DNA from: Inhella inkyongensis
GTDB taxonomy: Bacteria > Pseudomonadota > Gammaproteobacteria > Burkholderiales > Burkholderiaceae_C
Direction of reading: 5' to 3'
Assembly: GCF_005952805.1 (NCBI RefSeq)
Contig: NZ_CP040709.1
Coordinates: 2,356,001 to 2,420,000, forward strand
Length of the DNA stretch: 64,000 nt
The stretch's first letter is position 1; each line of letters begins with the position of its first letter. The notes beneath the pieces are model-generated. The model did not search any database, was not told the DNA's origin, and worked only from the letters and a program-made list of their open reading frames with translations. The position numbers were made by a program, and so were the translations under genes. Positions 57,161 to 64,000 of the stretch are shown here, piece after piece.

Positions 57161-58837
57161 ATGATCCCGCCCGTGAATTCATCCACCCCTGCCATCGTCA
57201 GTCAAGCCGGCGCTCGCCCTCTGAGCCGCTGGGCTCTGCTGCTGATCTGCATCGCCTATCTGCTGCCGGGCCAGCTACAGCGTGAGCCCTGGCGACACGA
57301 AGAACTCAGCGCGTTTGGGTTCATGAGCGCCCTGGCGCGAGGCGACTCAGCCTGGTGGCTGCCCAGCCTGGGCGGGCTGCCCGCACCCGATGGCGCGTTG
57401 CTGCCGTACTGGCTGGGCGCAGCCGCCATCAAGCTCCTGCCCTGGGTGGATGCCGGCTTGGCCGCGCGCCTGCCCTTCATCGCCCTGTTAGCGGGTGTGC
57501 TGGCCCTGTGCTGGTATGCCACTTTTCATCTGGCGCGGACCGAAGCTGCACAGCCGGTGGCCTTTGCATTTGGGGGCGAGGCCCATGCGGTGGACTACGC
57601 CCGCGCACTCGCCGATGGAGCCTTACTGGCACTGATGGCTTCGCTGGGCCTGATCTTGATCGGCCACGAGAGCAGCTCAGCCCTGGTCCAGCTGTTTGGC
57701 GTCAGCCTTTGGCTCTACGCCCTGGCCGTCACGCCGTTTCGCGAGAGGCGCGCGCAAAGCTTGGTTGCGCTGGCCCTCACCGTCCTGGCCCTGAGCGGCG
57801 CACCCTTTGTGGCCCTGTTGCTGGGCTCCGCAGGTCTATTGATCTGCCACTACTCGCGCTTCGCCGAGGCCCGTCGCCTGCGCCCGAGCCTGGCACTGGG
57901 CATGCTGCTCAGCCTGGGCATCAGCGCATGGACGCAAGGACTGAGTTGGCGCATCGGCTTGCCCGAAGGCGGCAGCTTGGTGCGTTTGCTGGCCTGGTTC
58001 GTCTGGCCCAGCGCGGCGCTGGCGGCCTGGACCCTGTGGCGCTGGCGCGGCCACTGGCGCAGCCGTCACCTTTCGGTGCCTTTGGGCCTCAGCGCGGTGG
58101 GCCTGGTGGCCTGCGTCTGCATGGGCGGCTATGACCGCGCCTTGCTGCTTGCCCTGCCCGGCCTGGCCGTGCTGGCCAGCTTCGCCCTTCCGACGCTGCA
58201 ACGCGGCGTGAGTGCGATGTTGGACTGGTTCTCGCTGTTCTTCTTCAGCGCCCTGTCCTTTGCCATTTGGGCCTACTTCCTGGCTCTGCACACCCCCTGG
58301 TTGCCGCGCATGCTGGAAAAAGTTCGCCAGCAAGCTCCGGCCTTTCAGCCCGGGCTGGACCTCTGGGCGCTGGCACTTGCCAGTCTAGGAAGCCTGGCCT
58401 GGCTGTCCCTGGTGCGCTGGCGCACCAGCCGACAACGTGCTGCGCTATGGCGGAGTTTGGTGTTGCCTGCGGGCGGCGTGGTGCTGGCCTGGCTGCTGGC
58501 CATGACGCTATGGCGCCCCGCCATCGACCATGCCATGGGCCATCGCAGCCTGCTGGGTCAATTGCGCAGCGTCCTGCCGGCCACCGCGAACTGCATTGCC
58601 GCACCGCGCCAAAACCTCTCGCTCCTGGCCACGCTGGAGGCGCAAGGCGGCTGGAAGGTGGACGGTCGGACCAGCCTGAGCCAAAGCAACTGCGACTGGG
58701 CAGTGCTGCGCCTGCCCCGCGAGGCCCAACCGGATCTGCCCTCGGCTTGGCGACCTGCCCATCTGCTGACCCGCGCCGCTGAGCGCGGCTCGCGCTATTG
58801 GGTGCTACGCCGCTCCGTGGAGCAATCAGCGCCTTAG
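57161..58837 (+). CDS. ArnT/PMT-like membrane glycosyltransferase (GT39/GT83 superfamily)
   Basis: 558 residues with about 12 hydrophobic helices. The early LPGQLQREPWRHEELSAFGFM carries the acidic residues of the first periplasmic loop of PMT/ArnT proteins. The C-terminal 110 residues are soluble. Relatives transfer sugars from polyprenyl carriers to lipid A or other envelope targets. The substrate is unknown. The start could also be GTG at 57173. The stop overlaps that of phoR by 3 nt. Confidence 0.72.
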   Translation: MIPPVNSSTPAIVSQAGARPLSRWALLLICIAYLLPGQLQREPWRHEELSAFGFMSALARGDSAWWLPSLGGLPAPDGALLPYWLGAAAIKLLPWVDAGLAARLPFIALLAGVLALCWYATFHLARTEAAQPVAFAFGGEAHAVDYARALADGALLALMASLGLILIGHESSSALVQLFGVSLWLYALAVTPFRERRAQSLVALALTVLALSGAPFVALLLGSAGLLICHYSRFAEARRLRPSLALGMLLSLGISAWTQGLSWRIGLPEGGSLVRLLAWFVWPSAALAAWTLWRWRGHWRSRHLSVPLGLSAVGLVACVCMGGYDRALLLALPGLAVLASFALPTLQRGVSAMLDWFSLFFFSALSFAIWAYFLALHTPWLPRMLEKVRQQAPAFQPGLDLWALALASLGSLAWLSLVRWRTSRQRAALWRSLVLPAGGVVLAWLLAMTLWRPAIDHAMGHRSLLGQLRSVLPATANCIAAPRQNLSLLATLEAQGGWKVDGRTSLSQSNCDWAVLRLPREAQPDLPSAWRPAHLLTRAAERGSRYWVLRRSVEQSAP

Positions 58838-60138
58838 CGAACCCGAACGGCAGGCCAGACCAGGGAGAAGACCGAGCCCTTGCCAGGCTCGGACTCAATG
58901 CGCAACTGGCCGCCATGGCGTTGGCAGACATGCTTGACGATGGACAGCCCCAGGCCCGTGCCGCCGGTCGCGCGCGAGCGCGAACCGTCCACACGGTAGA
59001 AGCGTTCTGTGAGGCGCGGCAAATGCTCAGCCGCAATTCCGGGGCCGCTGTCGCTCACACGGATCATCAAGCCGGCATCCGGCAGGCGTTCAACACTCAG
59101 TGAGATTTGCCCCTGCTCCGGCGTGTAACGCACCGCATTGGAGAGCAGATTGGCAATCGCACTGTGTGCTTCGGACTCGACGCCCGCCAACTCCACATCC
59201 AGCGCCGTGCTTGGCCATGCAAACTGATGCCGCCCCTGCGACAAAGACTCGGCTTCGGCGCGCACCAGGTCGAGCAGATCACCTAGGCGCCACCACTGAT
59301 CCGGCGCTGGCCGCGGGCTGCCTTCAAGGCGGGCCAGGGTCAACAAATCTTGCACCAGCGACTGCATGCGGTTCGACTGCTGGCGCATCAATTCCAGCAC
59401 CCGCGCTCGCTCATGCTCCTGCAGTGGCAGCGTAGCCATGGATTCCACAAAACCGATCAGGGCCGCCAACGGGGTGCGAATCTCATGCGACACATTGGCC
59501 ACGAAGTCCCGCCGCATGGCCTCGGTACGCTCGCGGTCGCTGACGTCTTGGCTCAGCAATAGTCGCGCACCTTCGCCGTAGTGACGCAGTTGAATGGCAA
59601 GGCTGCGTCCCTCATGCGTCTGCAGACTCAAGACCTGATCCTGGTCATCGATCTGCAAATAGCGCCCGAAGGCCGGCTGCCGCACCAAATTGGTGATGTG
59701 TTGGCGCAGGTCGCGCTTCGGGTCCAGCCCGAAGTGGTCCGCCGCCTGGGTGTTGAGCCACACGATCTGCGCGCCAGCGTCCAGAAGCAGCACACCATTG
59801 GGAGAGGCCTCGATGGCCTGGAGGAAGTCCTCCAGGCGCTCGCGTTCGCGCTGGGTGTCCTTGCGCGATTGGGCCTGCAAGCGCTCGATGCGCAGGGCCA
59901 CATCGCCCCAAGCGCGCGCCACGGCGTCAGGCGCCTCAGCCTGCGGATTGCGAAGCCACTGGAGCAACAAATGACGGCGCCAGCCCCCCACCCAAACCAA
60001 AATCGCCGCCGTCAGGCTGGCCGCCACGATGGCCGCCAGCCACGAGCGCTCCTCGATCTGCGGGACGGCCAACGGCAACAAGCTGGCGCAAGCTACCAAG
60101 ATGCTGACCAAGGCCGGCCGCAAGCCCATGCGCAGCAT
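58834..60138 (-). CDS. phoR: phosphate regulon sensor histidine kinase
   Basis: 434 residues. There are two N-terminal transmembrane helices (about 10-55) and a PAS domain (LEDFLQAIEASPNGVLLLDAGAQIVWLNTQAADHFGLD). The phosphoacceptor helix is RRDFVANVSHEIRTPLAALIGFVE. The ATPase has NLLSNAVRYTPEQG, VSDSGPGIAAEHLPRLTERFYRVD and GGTGLGLSIVKHV. It is PhoR-like by architecture. It lies 5 nt after glmM, with no phoB, phoU or pst gene adjacent. Confidence 0.9.
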   Translation of the reverse strand: MLRMGLRPALVSILVACASLLPLAVPQIEERSWLAAIVAASLTAAILVWVGGWRRHLLLQWLRNPQAEAPDAVARAWGDVALRIERLQAQSRKDTQRERERLEDFLQAIEASPNGVLLLDAGAQIVWLNTQAADHFGLDPKRDLRQHITNLVRQPAFGRYLQIDDQDQVLSLQTHEGRSLAIQLRHYGEGARLLLSQDVSDRERTEAMRRDFVANVSHEIRTPLAALIGFVESMATLPLQEHERARVLELMRQQSNRMQSLVQDLLTLARLEGSPRPAPDQWWRLGDLLDLVRAEAESLSQGRHQFAWPSTALDVELAGVESEAHSAIANLLSNAVRYTPEQGQISLSVERLPDAGLMIRVSDSGPGIAAEHLPRLTERFYRVDGSRSRATGGTGLGLSIVKHVCQRHGGQLRIESEPGKGSVFSLVWPAVRVR

Positions 60139-60142
60139 GGGC

Positions 60143-61471
60143 TCAGGCCAAGGTGGCTGCGAGGCGCTCGGCGCAACGGCGCGCCATTTGGGCGTCGGCC
60201 GCCTCCACCATCACACGCACCAGCGGCTCGGTCCCAGAGGGGCGAATCAACACCCGGCCCTGCTGTCCAAGCTCGCGTTGAACTTGCTCTTGCACTTGAG
60301 GCAGATCGCGGTTCGCCCGCCAATCCTGTCCGGCCTGCAAGCGCACATTGATCAAGGTCTGCGGGAACAGCTCAATGCCCGCCAATTGCTCGGCCACGCT
60401 TTGACCCGAGCGCACCACAGACTGCAGCACCAACAAGGCACTGACCATGCCGTCACCCGTGGTGTGCTTGTCTAGCGCCAGCAGGTGGCCCGAGCCTTCA
60501 CCGCCCAACTGCCAGCCGCGTGCGCTCAACTCTTCCAGCACGTAGCGGTCACCCACCTTGGCGCGCACAAAGGCCACGCCTGCGCGCTCCAGGGCCAGTT
60601 CGACGGCCATATTGGTCATCAGCGTGCCTACGGCGCCGGGAACCGGCACGCCCTGGCGCAGACGGTCCTGAACCATCAGGTAGAGCAACTCGTCGCCATT
60701 GAAAAGTCGCCCTTGCGCGTCGACGATCTGCAGACGATCCGCATCACCGTCCAGGGCCACGCCGTAGTGCGCGCCGTGTTCCCGCACGGCCTTTTGAAGT
60801 GCCGCCGGAGCCGTGGCCCCCACACCGTCATTGATGTTGTAGCCATCCGGGCTGCAGCCGATGGCAACGACTTCGGCGCCCAATTCGTGAAAGACGTTGG
60901 GGGCGACGTGGTAGGCCGCACCGTGCGCCGCATCCACCACGATCTTCAAGCCCTTCAGGCTCAAGTCCGCACCGAAGCACGCTTTGCAGAATTCGATGTA
61001 TCGACCGCGCGCATCTTCAAGCTTCTTGGCCTTGCCCAACTCTCGGCTGTGCACATAGGCCGGGGGCTCACTCAACGCTGCCTCTACCTCCAACTCCCAG
61101 GCATCGGGCAACTTCTCGCCTTTGGCGGAAAAGAACTTGATGCCGTTGTCATCAAAGGGGTTGTGGGAGGCAGAAATGACCACCCCCAAGTCTTGCCTCA
61201 GAGCGCGAGTCAGATACGCCACCCCAGGTGTGGGCAGAGGCCCGGTCAGCAGGACGTCGACGCCCACAGAAACCAAGCCCGCCTCCAAAGCGGACTCCAA
61301 CATATAGCCCGAGACACGGGTGTCCTTGCCGATCAAGACGCTGGGGCGCGCCTGGGCGCGCTTGAGCACCCTGCCCACGGCCTGACCCAGACGCATCGCA
61401 AAATCCGCCGTGATGGGCGACTGACCGACCGGGCCACGAATGCCATCGGTACCGAAATATTGACGACTCAT
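60143..61471 (-). CDS. glmM: phosphoglucosamine mutase
   Basis: 442 residues. It starts [24 protein letters not shown]. The phosphoserine loop is [18 protein letters not shown] near residues 97-114, the metal loop is [13 protein letters not shown], and the C-terminus has [15 protein letters not shown]. It converts glucosamine 6-phosphate to glucosamine 1-phosphate for UDP-GlcNAc. It sits in the ftsH-folP-glmM order widely conserved in Proteobacteria. Confidence 0.98.
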   Translation of the reverse strand: MSRQYFGTDGIRGPVGQSPITADFAMRLGQAVGRVLKRAQARPSVLIGKDTRVSGYMLESALEAGLVSVGVDVLLTGPLPTPGVAYLTRALRQDLGVVISASHNPFDDNGIKFFSAKGEKLPDAWELEVEAALSEPPAYVHSRELGKAKKLEDARGRYIEFCKACFGADLSLKGLKIVVDAAHGAAYHVAPNVFHELGAEVVAIGCSPDGYNINDGVGATAPAALQKAVREHGAHYGVALDGDADRLQIVDAQGRLFNGDELLYLMVQDRLRQGVPVPGAVGTLMTNMAVELALERAGVAFVRAKVGDRYVLEELSARGWQLGGEGSGHLLALDKHTTGDGMVSALLVLQSVVRSGQSVAEQLAGIELFPQTLINVRLQAGQDWRANRDLPQVQEQVQRELGQQGRVLIRPSGTEPLVRVMVEAADAQMARRCAERLAATLA

Positions 61472-61494
61472 TGTTGTTCTCCGCTCTTATCGCT

Positions 61495-62343
61495 TCAAGT
61501 TGGGACGGATTGTCCCGCAGGCGCCATGACGGCTCGATGTAACCGCAAGGCATCGACCGTAGCGGCCACATCGTGCACACGCAGCACACGAGCGCCCGCC
61601 TGCGCCGCCAGCAGGGCGGCTGCCACACTGGCCGCCAGCCGCTCTTGCACGGGACGACCTGTGACCCACCCGAGTGTGGATTTGCGCGACCAACCCACCA
61701 ACACGGGTTGCCCCAAAGCCACTAACTCGCGCAGGTGGCGGCTCAGCGCCAAATTTTGCTCGGGTGTCTTGGCAAAGCCCAATCCAGGGTCAAGGGTCAC
61801 ACGCTCGCGACCTACACCGGCGGCTTGAAGGGCCTGCAAACGCTGGCCCAAAAAGTCCCGAACGTCCTGCACCACATTGCTGTACTGCGTGTGTTGTTGC
61901 ATGGTGCCGGGCTGGCCTCGCATGTGCATCAGGCACACACCAACTCGGGGGTGGGCACTCAGCAGATCCAGCGCACCAGGAGCCTGCATAGCTTGGATGT
62001 CATTGATGATGTCCACTCCCAAGTCCAAGCCCCGCGCCATGACCGCCGGCTTGCAGGTATCCAGGGAGACCGGCACGCCCCAACGCAAGGCCTCCCGCAA
62101 CAAGGGTTCCAAGCGAGTCCACTCCTCGTCCGCCGACACAGGCGGGGCGCCTGGCCGACTGGACTCGGCCCCAAGGTCGAGCAAATCAGCGCCCTCACGC
62201 AGCAACTGCTCGGCATGCCGCAAGGCTAGGTGCTCGGTGCTCAGGCGTCCGCCATCCGAAAACGAATCAGGCGTCAGATTGACGATGCCCATCACCCGGG
62301 GCTGACCCAGGTCAATTTCAAAGCGTGTCGTCAACCAGCGCAT
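61495..62343 (-). CDS. folP: dihydropteroate synthase
   Basis: 282 residues. Signatures are VMGIVNLTPDSFSDGG, LLDLGAESSRPGA, VSLDTCKPAVM, INDIQAM, RVTLDPGLGFAKTPEQN and LVGWSRKSTLG. It makes dihydropteroate for folate and is the sulfonamide target. It lies between ftsH and glmM, with a terminator-like hairpin upstream of its start. Confidence 0.98.
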   Translation of the reverse strand: MRWLTTRFEIDLGQPRVMGIVNLTPDSFSDGGRLSTEHLALRHAEQLLREGADLLDLGAESSRPGAPPVSADEEWTRLEPLLREALRWGVPVSLDTCKPAVMARGLDLGVDIINDIQAMQAPGALDLLSAHPRVGVCLMHMRGQPGTMQQHTQYSNVVQDVRDFLGQRLQALQAAGVGRERVTLDPGLGFAKTPEQNLALSRHLRELVALGQPVLVGWSRKSTLGWVTGRPVQERLAASVAAALLAAQAGARVLRVHDVAATVDALRLHRAVMAPAGQSVPT

Positions 62344-62360
62344 GACCGCATCCAGAAGTG

Positions 62361-62382
62361 GAAAAGGGCCCCGCAGGGCCCT
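62361..62382 (-). terminator. terminator/attenuator between ftsH and folP
   Basis: On the minus strand AGGGCCC-TGCG-GGGCCCT (62382-62365) is followed by TTTTCC. It is a 7-bp perfect stem in the 57-bp ftsH-folP gap, 22 nt before the folP ATG. It probably reduces read-through into folP. Confidence 0.65.
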
Positions 62383-62400
62383 GGTTCAGATGACACCGAA

Positions 62401-64000
62401 TTAAACCGTGGCAGTGCTGCCTTCGGTGACGGGCGCGCCGCCGCCGGCATCCGGCCCGCCGCTGGGTCCATTGCCGCCCGAGCTTGATTCCCGCGGCGCA
62501 CGCGGATCACGTCCTTGCATGATGTCTTCGACCTGATCAGCGTCGATGGTCTCCCACTCCAGCAGGGCCTTGGCCATGGCGTGCATCTTGTCGCTGTGCT
62601 GCTCAATGAGCTTGCGGGCGATCGAGTACTGCTCATCAATGATGCGCCGCACCTCCGCGTCCACCTTGCGCATGGTCTCTTCCGAAATGTTCTTGGTTTG
62701 CGTGACCGAACGGCCCAAGAACACCTCGCCTTCGTTCTCTGCGTAGACCATCGGACCCAGGGTATCGGTCATGCCGTAGCGCATCACCATGTCGCGCGCA
62801 ATCTGTGTCGCGCGCTCAAAGTCGTTGCTGGCACCGGTGGTCATCTGGTCCATGAACACTTCTTCGGCAATGCGCCCACCGAACAGCATGGCGATGGTGG
62901 ACTGCATACGGATCTTGTCGGTGCTGTAGCGATCCCGATCGGGCAGAGAAACCGTCACGCCCAGAGCCCGGCCACGCGGGATGATGGTGACCTTGTGCAC
63001 CGGGTCGAGCTTGGGCAGCAGCTTGCCGATAAGGGCATGACCCGCCTCGTGATAGGCGGTGTTCTTGCGCTCTTCTTCGTCCATGACCATGTTCTTGCGC
63101 TCGGCGCCCATCAGGATCTTGTCCTTGGCACGCTCGAAATCGATCATTTCGACGATGCGCGCATTGCGCCGCGCCGCGAACAAGGCGGCCTCGTTAACCA
63201 AATTGGCCAAGTCGGCACCAGAAAACCCAGGGGTGCCGCGCGCGATGATTTCCGCCTTGACATCGCCGCCCAGGGGCACCTTGCGCATGTGCACATTCAG
63301 GATCTGCTCACGGCCACGGATGTCCGGCAAGGTGACATAGACCTGGCGGTCAAAGCGGCCCGGGCGCAGCAGCGCAGGGTCCAGGATGTCTGGCCGGTTG
63401 GTGGCGGCCATCACGATGACGCCCATATTGGTCTCGAAGCCGTCCATCTCGACCAGCATCTGATTCAGCGTCTGCTCGCGCTCGTCATTGCCGCCACCGA
63501 GGCCGGCTCCACGATGGCGACCCACGGCATCAATTTCATCGATGAAGATGATGCAAGGCGAATTCTTTTTGGCCTGCTCGAACATGTCGCGCACACGCGC
63601 CGCGCCGACACCCACGAACATCTCGACAAAGTCCGAGCCCGAGATGGTGAAAAACGGCACCTTTGCTTCGCCGGCAATGGCCTTGGCCAGCAAGGTCTTG
63701 CCGGTTCCCGGCGGGCCGACCAGCAGAACACCCCGCGGAATGCGACCACCCAGCTTTTGGAATTTCTGCGGATCCTTCAGGAAGTCGACCAACTCCTTGA
63801 CCTCTTCCTTGGCCTCGTCACAGCCGGCCACATCGGCAAAGGTGGTGGCGTTGTTGTTCTCGTCCAGCATGCGCGCCTTGCTCTTGCCAAAGCTAAAGGC
63901 ACCCCCCTTGCCACCGCCCTGCATCTGGCGCATGAAGTACACCCACACGCCAATGAGCAGCAGCATCGGCCCCCAGCTCAGCAGCAGGGTCATCAGCAGG
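62401..64000 (-). CDS. ftsH: ATP-dependent zinc metalloprotease FtsH (5' end outside window)
   Basis: The frame runs to the right edge, so the first transmembrane helix and periplasmic domain are missing; about 532 residues are visible. Present are the second transmembrane helix ([21 protein letters not shown]), Walker [12 protein letters not shown], Walker [13 protein letters not shown], the SRH region [20 protein letters not shown] and the protease site HEAGHAL. The C-terminus is a Gly/Ser-rich tail. It degrades unassembled membrane proteins and LpxC. YccA-like Bax-inhibitor proteins, one encoded at 41471-42172, modulate it in E. coli. Confidence 0.98.
   Translation of the reverse strand, partial: LLMTLLLSWGPMLLLIGVWVYFMRQMQGGGKGGAFSFGKSKARMLDENNNATTFADVAGCDEAKEEVKELVDFLKDPQKFQKLGGRIPRGVLLVGPPGTGKTLLAKAIAGEAKVPFFTISGSDFVEMFVGVGAARVRDMFEQAKKNSPCIIFIDEIDAVGRHRGAGLGGGNDEREQTLNQMLVEMDGFETNMGVIVMAATNRPDILDPALLRPGRFDRQVYVTLPDIRGREQILNVHMRKVPLGGDVKAEIIARGTPGFSGADLANLVNEAALFAARRNARIVEMIDFERAKDKILMGAERKNMVMDEEERKNTAYHEAGHALIGKLLPKLDPVHKVTIIPRGRALGVTVSLPDRDRYSTDKIRMQSTIAMLFGGRIAEEVFMDQMTTGASNDFERATQIARDMVMRYGMTDTLGPMVYAENEGEVFLGRSVTQTKNISEETMRKVDAEVRRIIDEQYSIARKLIEQHSDKMHAMAKALLEWETIDADQVEDIMQGRDPRAPRESSSGGNGPSGGPDAGGGAPVTEGSTATV

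Overview
This window comes from a GC-rich betaproteobacterium of the order Burkholderiales. The best fit is the Roseateles/Rubrivivax/Inhella-like branch. The evidence is the gene orders trxA-rho-rpmE (type B), ribD-ribBX-ribH-nusB and ftsH-folP-glmM, a PA4063-PA4066-type zinc cluster, an NhaR-type regulator next to an HPF-like protein, and an AddAB-type rather than RecBCD-type nuclease. The placement is inferred from gene content only. There is no rRNA, prophage, transposase gene or CRISPR array. Two tRNA genes (Arg-TCT and Pro-TGG) are present.

Layout. 1-4.8 kb: a partial FAD oxidoreductase, a TerC-family membrane protein, the Entner-Doudoroff pair edd-eda, and a MobA-like nucleotidyltransferase. 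4.9-11.1 kb: pdxH, then a probable zinc-acquisition block on the minus strand (ZnuD-like TonB receptor, small membrane protein, DUF3299 protein, His-rich ABC permease, ATPase) headed by msrA. 11.1-11.4 kb: a 238-bp element bounded by 19-bp perfect inverted repeats. 11.4-18.4 kb: a large DUF748/AsmA-like envelope protein, a YdcF-type DUF218 protein, ubiD and a lytic transglycosylase. 18.4-25.3 kb: glyA behind a ZTP riboswitch, nrdR, then a six-gene type IV pilin/minor-pilin cluster. 25.3-31 kb: riboflavin genes, nusB, ybgC and tolQRA (without tolB-pal).

31-34.3 kb: a complete bufferin-type locus (DUF2282 precursor, MNIO/DUF692 enzyme, DUF2063 partner, DoxX protein), divergent from an ECF sigma factor and a zinc-finger anti-sigma factor. 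34.4-41 kb: a chemoreceptor, a small TonB-C protein, waaA, a phosphomannomutase/phosphoglucomutase, and a LytS/LytTR two-component system preceded by a perfect 13-bp direct repeat with 20-bp period. 41-46.5 kb: TerB-like, Bax-inhibitor-1 and HPF-like proteins opposite nhaR, then an Ada/AlkA fusion, ogt and an EamA exporter. 46.4-54.6 kb: tRNA-Arg, an OPT-family transporter, tRNA-Pro, and addA-addB. 54.8-64 kb: trxA, rho, rpmE, an ArnT-like membrane glycosyltransferase, then minus-strand phoR, glmM, folP and the 3' part of ftsH.

The strongest undescribed signal lies between rho and rpmE (56561-56712). Two adjacent 76-bp units align without gaps at only 46 of 76 positions. Of the 30 differences, 24 fall in 12 base pairs, and all 12 pairs are preserved by compensatory or wobble changes. 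This is what an RNA (or cruciform) fold under strong structural selection would look like. Second in interest are the 19-bp inverted-repeat element at 11129-11366, the bufferin locus, and phoR sitting directly behind glmM with the usual pst-phoU-phoB block missing.
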